This document shows positions 8,846 to 17,696 of a stretch of DNA of 38,595 nucleotides, piece after piece. The position numbers and the translations under genes were made by a program. Within the stretch, counting starts at the first letter, position 1. The number at the start of each line of letters is the position of its first letter. The DNA is from an uncultured Alphaproteobacteria bacterium (lineage in GTDB: Bacteria; Pseudomonadota; Alphaproteobacteria; Rhizobiales; Aestuariivirgaceae), in assembly GCA_937872985.1 (NCBI GenBank), contig CALMUW010000005.1:1-38595 (forward strand), given 5' to 3'. The notes under the pieces were generated by a model that saw only the letters and a program-made list of their open reading frames with translations, made no database searches and had not been told where the DNA came from.

Positions 8846-11800
8846 TCAGCTATCCATGGTCATTAGCGCCGCATTGCCGCCCGAGGCGGTGGTATCGGTT
8901 GAGCACACCCGCTCCACCGCGAAGCGCGCGAGATAATGCGGCCCGCCCGCCTTGGGCCCGGTGCCGGACAGGCCCTCGCCGCCGAAGGGCTGCGCCCCCA
9001 CCACCGCGCCGATCTGGTTGCGGTTGACATACATGTTGCCCACCCTGGCCAGTTGCCGCACGGTTGCCGCCGTGCTTTCGATGCGCGTGTGCAGGCCGAG
9101 CGTCAGGCCGAAGCCGGTGGCGTTCAGCATGGCGCATACCTCCGCCAGTTCGCTGGCGGCATAGCGCACCACATGCAGCACCGGTCCGAAGACCTCGCGC
9201 TTCAGCGTGCCGATGCCCGGCAGCTCATAGGCCACGGGGGCGACGAAGCTGCCCTTGCCCGTTTCATTGGGCAGCGCCACCTCATGGATCAGCCTGCCCT
9301 CCTTCAGCATGCGCGCCTTGTGCGCCTCCAGCGTCGCCTTGGCCTCCGCGTCGATGACCGGGCCGACATCGGTGGCGTAATCCATGGGATCACCCAGCTT
9401 CAGTTCCGCCATCGCCCCGCCCAGCATGGTGATGACCTTGTCGGCCACGTCCTGCTGCACGAAGAGAATGCGCGCCGCTGAACAGCGCTGCCCGGCCGAG
9501 TCGAAGGCCGAGGCCACCACGTCGCGCACCGTCTGCTCCGGCAGGGCCGATGAATCGACGATCATGGCGTTCATGCCGCCGGTCTCGGCAATGAGCGCGG
9601 GAATGGCCCCCTCGCGTTCCGCCAGCGCCCGGTTGATGATGCGCGCCGTGTCGTTGGACCCGGTGAAGGCCACGCCCGAAAGCGCCGGATGCGCCAGCAG
9701 GATGCGACCCACCCGTGCCCCGTCGCCCGGTGCCAGATGCAGCACCGCGCTAGGCACCCCCGCCTGATGCAGCAATTGCACGGCGGCAAAGGCCACGAGC
9801 GGCGTCTGCTCCGCGGGCTTGGCCACCACGGCATTGCCCGCCGCCAGCGCCGCCGCCACCTGCCCGGTGAAGATCGCCACCGGAAAATTCCACGGTGAGA
9901 TGCAGGCAAAGACGCCGCGCCCATGCAGGCTCATCTCGTTGCGCTCGCCCGTCGGCCCCGGCAGGATCATCGCCCCGTCAAAGTCGCGCCGCGCCTCGCC
10001 GGCGTAGTAGCGCAGGAAATCCACCGCCTCGCGCAGGTCGGACTGGGCATTGTCCAGCGTCTTGCCCGCCTCGCGCACCAGCAGCGCCAGCAGCGCCGCC
10101 CGGTTTTCCTCATAGAGGTCGGCGGCCTTCTCCAGAATGGCGGCGCGTCTCGCCCCGCCCATCTGGTCCCAGCCCGCTTGCGCCGCCGCCGCCACATCCA
10201 TGGCACGCGCCGCGTCGGCGTCCGAAATGTCATGCACCAGCCCCACGGTGACGCTCCGGTCATGCGGGCTGGTGATGGGGCGGGCCGCCCCCTCCCTTTT
10301 CACCTTGCCGTCGACAATGGCCCCCGCCTGCACCGGCGTGGCCAGCGCTGTCGCCATCGCCGCCAGCAGCGGCGCGCGGGTGGAATTGCGCCACAGCGCC
10401 AGGCCTTCGGAATTTTTCCGCGCCGGAAAAATGGCGCGGGGGGCCGGAATGCGCGGATGGGGAATGGCAGTGAGCGCCGCCACCTCGGCCACCGGATCAC
10501 CCACGATATCGGCAATGGGGGCCTCGTCGTCGGCCAGCCGGTTGACGAAGGAGGTATTGGCCCCGTTCTCCAGAAGGCGGCGCACCAGATAGGCCAGCAG
10601 GTCCTCGTGGCTGCCCACCGGCGCATAGATGCGGCAGGGAATATTCATCTTGTCCTGCCCCACCACCAGTTCGTAGAGCGCCTGACCCATGCCGTGCAGG
10701 CGCTGGAACTCGAAGCGCTTGTCACTGCCCGCCATGACCGCCACCGCCGCCAGCGAATGGGCATTGTGGGTGGCGAATTGCGGATAGATCACATCGCGCC
10801 GTGCCAGCATGGTCCGGGCCGAGGCCAGGAAGCTCACATCCGTGTTCACCTTGCGGGTGAACAGCGGATAATCCTCGTAACCCGCCTCCTGCGCGCGCTT
10901 CACTTCCGTGTCCCAATAGGCACCCTTCACCAGCCGCACCGGCAGGATGCGCCCCTGCGCCGCCGCCATCTGGGCCAGCCATTCAATGACCGCCAGACCC
11001 CGCCGGCTGTAGCCCTGCACCGCAAGGCCAAGCCCGTTCCACCCGGCCAGCGACGGCGCGGCACAGGCCCGCTCGAACAGGTCGAGCGACAGGTCGAGGC
11101 GGTTCACCTCCTCGGCGTCGATGGTGAGGCCGATGTTGTGCTGCTTTGCCGCCTCGGCCAGGCGGATGACGGCGGGCAGCAATTCGTTCATCACCCGCGT
11201 TTCGGTCTTCACCTCATAGCGCGGGTGCAGTGCCGACAGTTTTACCGAGATGGACGGACGCCCGAAGACGTCGCCGCCCTTGGCCGACCTGCCCACCTTA
11301 TGCAGCGCCGTCTCATAGGACGTGAAATATTTCTGCGCATCCGCCGCCGTCATGGCCGCCTCGCCCAGCATGTCATAGGAATGGCGATAGCCCTCGGCCT
11401 CGCGCTTCCGGGCAATGTCCAGCGCCTCCTCGATGGTGCGGCCCATGACGAACTGCTTGCCCATGATGCGCATGGCCTGACGCATGGCCTGGCGGATGAA
11501 GGGCTCGCCCGAGCGCGTCACCAGCTTCTTGACGAAGGCGGCCGGGTTGCTGCGTGTGCCCTGCCCCAGTTCCACGATCCGCCCCGTCAGCATCAGCCCC
11601 CAGGCCGAGGCATTGACGAAGAGCGAGTCCGACTGGCCGAGATGTCCGGCCCAATCCTTGTTGCCGATCTTGTCGGCAATGAGCTTGTCGGCGGTCTCGG
11701 CATCGGGAATGCGCAACAGCGCCTCGGCGAGGCACATGAGCACCACGCCCTCCTCCGACGACAGGGAGTATTCCTGCATGAAGGCGTCGATGGTGCCCTG

Positions 11801-11968
11801 GGCATGGCGCGAGGCGCGCACCGCCTGCACCAGCCGCCGCGCCACGGCCTGCACCTCGGCATCCTCCGGGGCGGAGAGCCGCGCCCGCTCGGCCAGCGCC
11901 CCGACGGTTGCGCTTTCATCGGCAAACAGCATATGGTCGATGGCAGAACGGCTGATGGTCTGGACCAT
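8846..11968 (-). CDS. putA: Bifunctional proline dehydrogenase / P5C dehydrogenase PutA
   Basis: PutA oxidises proline to glutamate in two steps, with FAD-dependent proline dehydrogenase and NAD-dependent glutamate-semialdehyde dehydrogenase domains. The 1040-aa protein starts at [11 protein letters not shown], where GGAGGAAATC lies directly upstream; the longer frame upstream of this is not used. The proline dehydrogenase barrel occupies about 180-490 ([31 protein letters not shown]). The aldehyde dehydrogenase half occupies about 560-1010, with catalytic Glu in [10 protein letters not shown] and catalytic Cys in [13 protein letters not shown]. There is no N-terminal ribbon-helix-helix domain, so it should not repress its own gene; regulation falls to the divergent Lrp-type gene. 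Intact and full length for this two-domain class. Confidence 0.96.
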   Translation of the reverse strand: MVQTISRSAIDHMLFADESATVGALAERARLSAPEDAEVQAVARRLVQAVRASRHAQGTIDAFMQEYSLSSEEGVVLMCLAEALLRIPDAETADKLIADKIGNKDWAGHLGQSDSLFVNASAWGLMLTGRIVELGQGTRSNPAAFVKKLVTRSGEPFIRQAMRQAMRIMGKQFVMGRTIEEALDIARKREAEGYRHSYDMLGEAAMTAADAQKYFTSYETALHKVGRSAKGGDVFGRPSISVKLSALHPRYEVKTETRVMNELLPAVIRLAEAAKQHNIGLTIDAEEVNRLDLSLDLFERACAAPSLAGWNGLGLAVQGYSRRGLAVIEWLAQMAAAQGRILPVRLVKGAYWDTEVKRAQEAGYEDYPLFTRKVNTDVSFLASARTMLARRDVIYPQFATHNAHSLAAVAVMAGSDKRFEFQRLHGMGQALYELVVGQDKMNIPCRIYAPVGSHEDLLAYLVRRLLENGANTSFVNRLADDEAPIADIVGDPVAEVAALTAIPHPRIPAPRAIFPARKNSEGLALWRNSTRAPLLAAMATALATPVQAGAIVDGKVKREGAARPITSPHDRSVTVGLVHDISDADAARAMDVAAAAQAGWDQMGGARRAAILEKAADLYEENRAALLALLVREAGKTLDNAQSDLREAVDFLRYYAGEARRDFDGAMILPGPTGERNEMSLHGRGVFACISPWNFPVAIFTGQVAAALAAGNAVVAKPAEQTPLVAFAAVQLLHQAGVPSAVLHLAPGDGARVGRILLAHPALSGVAFTGSNDTARIINRALAEREGAIPALIAETGGMNAMIVDSSALPEQTVRDVVASAFDSAGQRCSAARILFVQQDVADKVITMLGGAMAELKLGDPMDYATDVGPVIDAEAKATLEAHKARMLKEGRLIHEVALPNETGKGSFVAPVAYELPGIGTLKREVFGPVLHVVRYAASELAEVCAMLNATGFGLTLGLHTRIESTAATVRQLARVGNMYVNRNQIGAVVGAQPFGGEGLSGTGPKAGGPHYLARFAVERVCSTDTTASGGNAALMTMDS

Positions 11969-12011
11969 GATTTCCTCCCGACAGGGCCGCGACATTGCCA
12001 TAAAGGCAGAA

Positions 12012-12022
12012 GTGAATTTCAC
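12012..12022. promoter_or_regulatory. Candidate operator in putA/putR intergenic region
   Basis: The 112-base divergent gap between putA and its Lrp-type regulator contains the interrupted palindrome GTGAATTTCAC (arms GTGAA/TTCAC around a central T). A related half, GGTGAAAAATGCC, lies at the regulator start codon. Lrp-family activators of putA bind AT-rich imperfect palindromes in this position, so this is a plausible regulator site, inferred from location and symmetry only. Confidence 0.4.
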
Positions 12023-12080
12023 CTATTTTCAATGGCAACCGCGTGGATTATCCTGCGCGCAAACCAGAGTTGGGTGAAAA

Positions 12081-12578
12081 ATGCCACATAAGTTCCATAA
12101 TCCAGCGAAACTCGATTCCATCGACCTCCAGCTTCTCGACTGCCTCCAGGCCGATGGCCGCATCGCCGTGGTGGACCTGTCGAAGCGGGTCAATCTCTCG
12201 CCCACGCCCTGCACGCTGCGCATGCGGCGGCTGGAACAGGATGGCGTCATCACCGGCTATCACGCCCGCATCGCGCCCGCCGCCCTCGATCAGGCGCTCA
12301 TGGTCTTCGTCACCGTCAGCCTGCGCGCCACCGACGAGGCAACACTGAAGTCCTTCAACACCGCCGTGAAACCGGTGCGGCAGATTCTCGAATGCCACAT
12401 GCTCGGCGGCGGCTTCGACTACCTGCTGAAGATCCGGGTGCGCGACATGGTGGAATACCGTGAAATCCTCGGCGGCGTCATCGGCGCGCTGCCCATGGTC
12501 GAAAGCACGCATTCCTACTTCGTCATGGAGGAGGTAAAGGAAAGCCCGCAACTGCCGATTCCAAAATTCCGGGGATGA
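12081..12578 (+). CDS. putR: Lrp/AsnC-family regulator, probable putA activator PutR
   Basis: A 165-aa Lrp/AsnC-family transcription regulator. Residues about 12-60 are the winged helix-turn-helix (LDSIDLQLLDCLQADGRI, then DLSKRVNLSPTPCTLRMRRL), followed by the family GVITGYHARI strand. Residues about 75-155 are the ligand-sensing RAM domain with VFVTVSL and the GGGFDYLLKIRVRDM segment. Its divergent position, 112 bases from putA, is the classic arrangement of PutR, which activates putA in response to proline; the symbol rests on this context. panC starts four bases after the stop, so the two may be cotranscribed. Confidence 0.88.
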   Translation: MPHKFHNPAKLDSIDLQLLDCLQADGRIAVVDLSKRVNLSPTPCTLRMRRLEQDGVITGYHARIAPAALDQALMVFVTVSLRATDEATLKSFNTAVKPVRQILECHMLGGGFDYLLKIRVRDMVEYREILGGVIGALPMVESTHSYFVMEEVKESPQLPIPKFRG

Positions 12579-12582
12579 CGCC

Positions 12583-13437
12583 ATGAAGCCGCCCGTGAAG
12601 CCGAAGATTGCCCGCACCGTGGACGCCATGCGCCGCGAGGTGGCGAAATGGCGCGCCGAAGGCCTGCGCGTTGCCATCGTGCCCACCATGGGCGCGCTGC
12701 ACGAGGGTCACCTGACGCTGGTGACCGAGGGACTGCAACGTGCCGACCGGGTCATCGTCTCGATCTTTGTGAACCCCAGGCAATTCGCCGCCACCGAGGA
12801 CCTGTCGCGTTATCCGCGCGACGAGGAGGCGGATGTCGCCGCCGTGGGCCAGGCGGGTGCCCACCTCGTCTTCGCGCCGCCGCCCGAGGTCATGTATGGC
12901 CCGCACTTCGCCACCACCGTCACCTTGAAAGGCCCCGCCCGCGCCGGGCTGGAGGACAAGTTCCGCCCCAGCCATTTCGACGGCGTGGCCACCGTGGTCG
13001 CCAAGCTCTTCATCCAGTCGGGCGCCGACTACGCCATGTTCGGCGAGAAGGACTATCAGCAGCTCATGGTGGTGACGGCCATGGCGCGCGACCTCGACCT
13101 GCCCATCGTGGTCATTGGCATTCCGACCGTGCGCAACGAGGACGGCCTCGCCCTGTCCTCGCGCAACCGCTACCTCACCAGGCATGAGCGCCATCAGGCC
13201 AGCGCCATCCACAAGAACCTGGAACAGGCAGCCGAGAAAATCCGCCGCGGGGTGAACCCGCAAACCGCCACGCGCGCCGCCGCCCGCTCGCTCACCACGC
13301 TGGGCTTTGCAGTCGATTATGTGGCCGCCCGCAACGCCGAGACGCTGGCCTTGCCCAAGGAACCGGATGAGCCCTTGCGCCTGCTCGCTGCCGCCCGCCT
13401 CGGTGCCACCCGCCTCATCGACAATATCGGGGTCTAG
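12583..13437 (+). CDS. panC: Pantothenate synthetase
   Basis: PanC condenses pantoate with beta-alanine using ATP, the last step of pantothenate synthesis. The 284-aa protein has the nucleotidyl-transferase HIGH-like motif TMGALHEGH (about 35-43), VSIFVNPRQF, the GEKDYQQL segment, and the KMSKS-like SSRNRYL stretch. Length is normal. It starts four bases downstream of the Lrp-type regulator, not beside panB as in many genomes, so expression may partly follow the regulator gene. Confidence 0.97.
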   Translation: MKPPVKPKIARTVDAMRREVAKWRAEGLRVAIVPTMGALHEGHLTLVTEGLQRADRVIVSIFVNPRQFAATEDLSRYPRDEEADVAAVGQAGAHLVFAPPPEVMYGPHFATTVTLKGPARAGLEDKFRPSHFDGVATVVAKLFIQSGADYAMFGEKDYQQLMVVTAMARDLDLPIVVIGIPTVRNEDGLALSSRNRYLTRHERHQASAIHKNLEQAAEKIRRGVNPQTATRAAARSLTTLGFAVDYVAARNAETLALPKEPDEPLRLLAAARLGATRLIDNIGV

Positions 13438-13465
13438 GCCTTTTCCGCCGGGCCGCCCTGCCCTG

Positions 13466-13882
13466 TCACAACAATCCCAGGTGCGCCAATTCCCGCCGCA
13501 TGGCCTCGCTCATGCCATCGGGCACCTCGCCCGCCTTCAGATCGGGCGGCGCGTCCGCCGCCTCCAGATAACGCCAGCCCTGAAAGGCCCGCCGGGGCAT
13601 GGGGCGCACCGCCACGATCTTCGGCTTGAACACAATGCGGCAGCGCTCGATCCCGTCGCGCCCCCGCACCTTCTCAAACCCCGCGATGGGCTGGCGGCAG
13701 GTGACCATGCCGCGCATGACCCAGTAGAGCGAGCCGCCGGGCACGATCTCTTCCTCCCGCCGGGGCCACATGCGGGTCACATGGTCCAGCGTGTCCAGCC
13801 CCTTGCGGCAGTCGCGCAGCCATTGGCGCAACTCCGCCACCTCGGAGACGCCGACACACAATTTGATCAGATGCAGCGCCAT
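13466..13882 (-). CDS. DUF1489 family protein
   Basis: A 138-aa protein of the alphaproteobacterial DUF1489 family, of unknown function. I start at MALHLIKLCVG, the usual beginning of the family, with GGAAGG a few bases upstream; the frame extends 17 codons further but without family-like sequence. Recognisable segments are RMWPRREEEIVPGGSLYWVM, RCRIVFKPKIVAVRPMPRRAFQGWRYL and the C-terminal MRRELAHLGLL. The fold should be mixed alpha/beta and cytoplasmic. It converges with panC and diverges from dodecin. Confidence 0.88.
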   Translation of the reverse strand: MALHLIKLCVGVSEVAELRQWLRDCRKGLDTLDHVTRMWPRREEEIVPGGSLYWVMRGMVTCRQPIAGFEKVRGRDGIERCRIVFKPKIVAVRPMPRRAFQGWRYLEAADAPPDLKAGEVPDGMSEAMRRELAHLGLL

Positions 13883-13975
13883 CCGCCTTCCCGCAATACC
13901 TCTGGACGGGCCGCCGCCAAATCGTGCTAGCATCCGTCCCAGGGGCGCAACCGCCCGCTCATGCAGGGAGATACC

Positions 13976-14182
13976 ATGAACAGCGTCGCCAAGGTCATCG
14001 AAATTTCCGCCGCTTCGTCCAAGAGCATCGAGGACGCGGTGGAAAACGGCATCCGCCGCGCCGACAAGAACCTCGACAACGTGGAGGGCGCCTGGATTCA
14101 GGATGTGAAATGCGTGGTGAAGAACGGCAAGATCGCCGAATGGCGCGTGCAGATGAAGGTTACCTTCATCCTCACCGAATAG
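13976..14182 (+). CDS. Dodecin (flavin-binding protein)
   Basis: Dodecin is a small protein that assembles into hollow dodecamers storing or buffering flavins. The 68-aa sequence has the family pattern: KVIEISAASSKSIEDAVENGIRRA (first strand and helix), NVEGAWIQDVKCVVKNGKI (with the Trp that stacks on the isoalloxazine ring) and EWRVQMKVTFILTE. I start at MNSVAKV, with GGGAG seven bases upstream; a further upstream ATG at 13961 is unlikely. The last 11 bases overlap the end of the convergent nuclease-like gene. Confidence 0.95.
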   Translation: MNSVAKVIEISAASSKSIEDAVENGIRRADKNLDNVEGAWIQDVKCVVKNGKIAEWRVQMKVTFILTE

Positions 14183-14834
14183 GCCCTGCCCCGCCGCCCG
14201 CGAAATATCCCGGCTCCAGTTGCTTGAACTGATAGGACTGCTTCACCGTCACGCCGATGTTGAGGCGGATCATCAGGCCCGTCAGATCGTCGCCATTGAT
14301 CAGCACCACCCGGCGCGACACGGTTTTGACCACCTCGCGCCCGGCGGGCGAGAAATACCCGGTGGTGACGAAGACGCCCTTGCTGGCGCGCGCCGCCTCC
14401 AGGCTGCCGACAAAATCCCGCACCGCCGATACCGGCACCAGCGTGCCCGGCTTCAATCGCTTGGCCTGCACGTAAATGGCGTCCAGCGCCAGTTCATCGA
14501 GCGCGATGACGCCATCCACCCCGCCGTCGCCGCTGCGGCCCAGATGACGCGCCAGATCGCGCCGCCTGCTGCCATAGCCCATGGCCAGCAGCACATCGAT
14601 GATCAGCCGTTCGAAGAAGGCTGGCGTCTGTACCTGAATGCGGGCCAGCAGCGCGGCACGCAGCCTTGCCGTGGCCCGCCGGTGCGCCTGCACCACCGCC
14701 TCTTCAACCGGATCTTCCTCGGCCGGGGTTTCCGACGGCCGGGACACCTCTGCGCGGCGTCCCGCCGGCGGCGCAACGCCAATGGTTTCCTGACCCTGCC
14801 AGGCCAGCATCATCTGCATATAATCGTCGTCCAT
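14172..14834 (-). CDS. Mrr-type restriction endonuclease domain protein
   Basis: The 220-aa protein has an Mrr catalytic domain of the PD-(D/E)XK superfamily at about 95-205: GRSGDGGVDGVIALDELALDA then IYVQAKRL, which provide the conserved Asp and the Q-x-K pair, followed by VRDFVGSL and GVFVTTGYFSP. Mrr proteins of this class cut methylated or foreign DNA (type IV restriction). The usual N-terminal winged-helix specificity domain is absent; residues 1-75 are low-complexity and acidic. No methyltransferase is nearby. It could act in DNA repair or turnover instead of restriction. The 3' end overlaps the dodecin gene by 11 bases. Confidence 0.82.
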   Translation of the reverse strand: MDDDYMQMMLAWQGQETIGVAPPAGRRAEVSRPSETPAEEDPVEEAVVQAHRRATARLRAALLARIQVQTPAFFERLIIDVLLAMGYGSRRRDLARHLGRSGDGGVDGVIALDELALDAIYVQAKRLKPGTLVPVSAVRDFVGSLEAARASKGVFVTTGYFSPAGREVVKTVSRRVVLINGDDLTGLMIRLNIGVTVKQSYQFKQLEPGYFAGGGAGPIR

Positions 14835-14977
14835 CGGCCAATCCCCAAAGCAGCGGCAAGCCAGCTGCTGCGCCCCGGCGCAACGATGTTAACCCCATCC
14901 TCAGGGCATGGGCCTGGCCCCCACAAACTCCATTATGCCCGGTAAAATTTAAGGCGCGGTTCGGCCACACGGTGAAC

Positions 14978-15011
14978 CAAAGCAAAATGCCGTGGAGAAA
15001 ATCCACGGCAT
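14978..15011 (-). terminator. Rho-independent terminator downstream of the TPR-SPOR gene
   Basis: Arms ATGCCGTGGA (14987-14996) and TCCACGGCAT (15002-15011) form a perfect 10-bp stem with a 5-base loop. Read on the minus strand the stem is followed by TTTTGCTTTGG. It lies 30 bases past the stop of the gene at 15041-16324. The rest of the 206-base gap to the nuclease-like gene shows nothing else I can name. Confidence 0.8.
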
Positions 15012-15040
15012 CTTCAATTTCATAAGGATGCTTTCGCGCC

Positions 15041-16324
15041 TCACATGGCGCTGCGGCTGACGAAGCAGGAAACCCCCTTGGCCTTCAGTCCGCTGCACGC
15101 CGCCCTGGCGTCGTCCTGGGCCTCGAAGGCAAAGCGCACGCGATAGAAGATGCCCTTGGCACCCAGGTCGGCCTTGACCACGCTGGGCGTCTGTCCCGCC
15201 AATGCCTTGTTGCGCGCCTGCATCTTTTTCCAGGTCGACCAGGCGGCGGCCTCGCTGGCGGCAGAGGCCACCTGAACACTCCAGCCGGCGTCAGCCACGG
15301 CAGCGGCGGCGACGGGCCGCGCCGCGTGGGCCACGCCCTGCTCCTCAGCCGGGGCCGAAGCGGGCGTGATCACCGGAACCGGAGCCGTTTCCGCTTTGGC
15401 GGCAACGGGTTTGGTCTTGTCCGGCTTGGCCACGGCTTCGGCGGTGGCCACGACGGTCTCATCCTGCGGTACGCGGTCGGTGAACTGCTTGGCCACGGTG
15501 GCGGGTGCCGCCGCCGGGACCACGGCTGCGGGCTGCAATTCCGCCGGCGGCTGCTTGCCCTTGGGCGGTGCCGACTTGATCATGGTCGAGGCCGTGCCCG
15601 CCATGGCAAGCGAGCCGGTGGTCATGGCGTCCGCCACCACGGGCTTGGCTTCCGGGGCCGCACCCAGCAGCGCCAGACGGTCCCGCGCGGGCTTGTAATC
15701 GGGATTGGCGGCCAGCGCCTGCTCATAGGCCTTGCGCGCCTCGGCGGGCCGCTTCAGCGCCTCATAGGTGGCGGCAATGCCGAAGTGCGCGCGCGCCGGA
15801 TCGGCGTGATGATAACGCAAGGCGCGCTCGTAATCCGACAGGGCGAAGAGATATTGCCCGGAGAAGCGCAACTGATTGGCGCGGCCAAGATAGGCTTCGG
15901 CAAATTCCGGGTTGAGGAAAAGCGCCGATGTGTAATCCTCGATGGCCTGGGCATTCTGCCCCAGCTTCTGGCGCGACAGGGCCCGGTTATAGAGCGCCAT
16001 GGCGCGCAGGTTGGCCGACATGGCGTCGATTTCGAGCGCCGCGGTGTAATCGGCCACCGCCTTGTCGTGCTGCTTCATCTGCTGCAAGGCCAGGCCCCGG
16101 TTCAACAGCGCATTGGCCTGCATTTCCGGCGACAGGTCGCGGGCGGAAATCGCCTGCGAATAGGTGGCGATGGCTCCCGGCGCATCACCGCCGTTCAGGG
16201 CCTTGTAGGCCTGCTGGGCGAGATCGGCGGAGGACTGGGCTGCGAAGGCAGATCCGGCTGCAGCCACCCATGCGGCAAGAAACACGGAACTAACAAACGC
16301 AAATTTGACGCGGCGCATACTCAT
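15041..16324 (-). CDS. Exported TPR protein with C-terminal SPOR domain
   Basis: A 427-aa envelope protein. Residues 1-29 form a signal peptide (MSMRRVKFAFVSSVFLAAWV, cleavage after SAFA). Residues about 32-215 hold five or six tetratricopeptide repeats, for example NALLNRGLALQQMKQHDKAV and ALYNRALSRQKLGQNAQAI. A long Ala/Pro/Val-rich linker (about 225-345) leads to a SPOR domain at about 347-427 (GWSVQVASAASEAAAWSTWK to GVSCFVSRSAM), which binds denuded septal peptidoglycan. A role at the division site or in envelope assembly is inferred. ATG codons occur at 16324 and 16318; GGCGG before the first favours it. Confidence 0.85.
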   Translation of the reverse strand: MSMRRVKFAFVSSVFLAAWVAAAGSAFAAQSSADLAQQAYKALNGGDAPGAIATYSQAISARDLSPEMQANALLNRGLALQQMKQHDKAVADYTAALEIDAMSANLRAMALYNRALSRQKLGQNAQAIEDYTSALFLNPEFAEAYLGRANQLRFSGQYLFALSDYERALRYHHADPARAHFGIAATYEALKRPAEARKAYEQALAANPDYKPARDRLALLGAAPEAKPVVADAMTTGSLAMAGTASTMIKSAPPKGKQPPAELQPAAVVPAAAPATVAKQFTDRVPQDETVVATAEAVAKPDKTKPVAAKAETAPVPVITPASAPAEEQGVAHAARPVAAAAVADAGWSVQVASAASEAAAWSTWKKMQARNKALAGQTPSVVKADLGAKGIFYRVRFAFEAQDDARAACSGLKAKGVSCFVSRSAM

Positions 16325-16394
16325 GGTCCGCCAGCATGAAGTGTTAGGGTTAAAACTCCGTTGCGCGTTCCGTGTGTGATTTTGACACGCGAAA

Positions 16395-17696
16395 TTAATT
16401 TTCTCGTAACGCGTGGGCGAACTGGTCGGTCAGCGGCTTCAGCAGATAGGACATGGGCGAGCGCGCCCCCGTCTGGATATAGGCCTCGGCCGACATGCCG
16501 GGCTTCAGCTTGCCTTCGCCGAGCTTTTCCAACTCCTTGGCCGGAATGGTAAGCCGCACCGCGTAATAGGGCGGCGAAGCGGCGTCGGCCCGCACCGTGT
16601 CGGCCCCCACCTGCGACACCACCGCATCGATCTCCGGGGTGAGCCTGCGGTTCAGCGCCGGAAAGCGCACCGCCGCCTGCTGGCCCTCGGCCACGTTGTC
16701 GATGTCATTGGGCGAGACCTGGGCCTGCAAGACCAGATCATCGCCCTCGGGCGCGATCAGCATGATGGTCTCACCGGGCTGGATGACCCCGCCCACGGTG
16801 TGCACCGCCATCTGATAGATGGTGCCGGTGATCGGCGCCTTGATGACCGTGCGCACCAGACGCGACGCCATGGCCACCGACTTCTCGCGGTATTCGATGA
16901 CCTTGGCCTCCACATCGCGCAAGTCGCTCAGGGTGCGGGCGCGCACCTCCTCATCCAGTTGCAGGATCTGCAATTTCAATTCCGAGATCTTGGACTCGGC
17001 CCCGGCCTTGCCCGCCGTCAGCGCCCCCATCTCGCCCGCCAGCCGCGCCTGTTCGCGCTCCATGGCCAGAACCCGGCTCACCTGCACCAGCCCCTGCTTC
17101 TGCAACTTGCGCAGGTTCTCCAGCTCCTGCTTGATCAGCGAGAGCTGTTCCTTCTTCGAGCTGATCTGCGCGCCATAGCCCGAGAGCTGCTCGTTCATCT
17201 GGCTCACCTGCTGGCTCAACTGGTCCTTCTTGCCGGCAAGCGTCTGGGCCTCGGCCTCCAGCAGTTTCTTCTGCCCACTGATGATGTCGGCCAGTGCCGC
17301 TTCTTTCTCACGCGCGCCAATTTCCGGCGGCAGCACCATGGTGGCGCGGCCATCGCGCTGGGCTTCCAACTTCGCCTTCTTCACCAGCGCCTCGTCCAGC
17401 AGGCCGGAGACAATGGCCAGTTCCGCCTTGGTGTCGGTGTTGTCGAGCCGCACCAGATCCTGCCCATCGGTCACGCGCTCGCCATCCTTCACCAGAATGT
17501 CGCCGACGATGCCGCCGTCGCGGTGCTGCACCTTCTTGGAGTAGCTTTCGACCATCAGCGTCGCGGGCGCAATGACCGCGCCATGCAGGCTGGCCAGTGC
17601 CGCCCAGCCGCCGAACAGGGCCAGCATGGCCGCCATCGAAACATAGCCCCAGCGCAGGATGCGGCGCAGCGAGCGCTCGGTGTTGATGGTGCTCAT
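16395..17696 (-). CDS. Type I secretion membrane-fusion protein (HlyD/PrtE family)
   Basis: Periplasmic adaptor linking an ABC exporter to a TolC-type outer-membrane channel. The 433-aa protein has one N-terminal membrane helix (about 18-38), a beta-barrel/lipoyl segment (VQHRDGGIVGDILVKDGERV), a long coiled coil (about 90-275, rich in Glu, Gln and Lys), the second lipoyl half (VIKAPITGTIYQMAVHTVGG), and a C-terminal barrel ending near GMSAEAYIQTGARSPMSYL, the family's conserved C-terminal motif. The start overlaps the stop of the ABC gene by four bases, so the two form an operon. No secreted substrate with RTX repeats is next to them. Confidence 0.92.
   Translation of the reverse strand: MSTINTERSLRRILRWGYVSMAAMLALFGGWAALASLHGAVIAPATLMVESYSKKVQHRDGGIVGDILVKDGERVTDGQDLVRLDNTDTKAELAIVSGLLDEALVKKAKLEAQRDGRATMVLPPEIGAREKEAALADIISGQKKLLEAEAQTLAGKKDQLSQQVSQMNEQLSGYGAQISSKKEQLSLIKQELENLRKLQKQGLVQVSRVLAMEREQARLAGEMGALTAGKAGAESKISELKLQILQLDEEVRARTLSDLRDVEAKVIEYREKSVAMASRLVRTVIKAPITGTIYQMAVHTVGGVIQPGETIMLIAPEGDDLVLQAQVSPNDIDNVAEGQQAAVRFPALNRRLTPEIDAVVSQVGADTVRADAASPPYYAVRLTIPAKELEKLGEGKLKPGMSAEAYIQTGARSPMSYLLKPLTDQFAHALREN

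Noticed and set aside
9923..12091. 722-codon plus-strand frame
   Set aside because: Lies wholly antisense to putA, which has intact catalytic motifs; no family resemblance.
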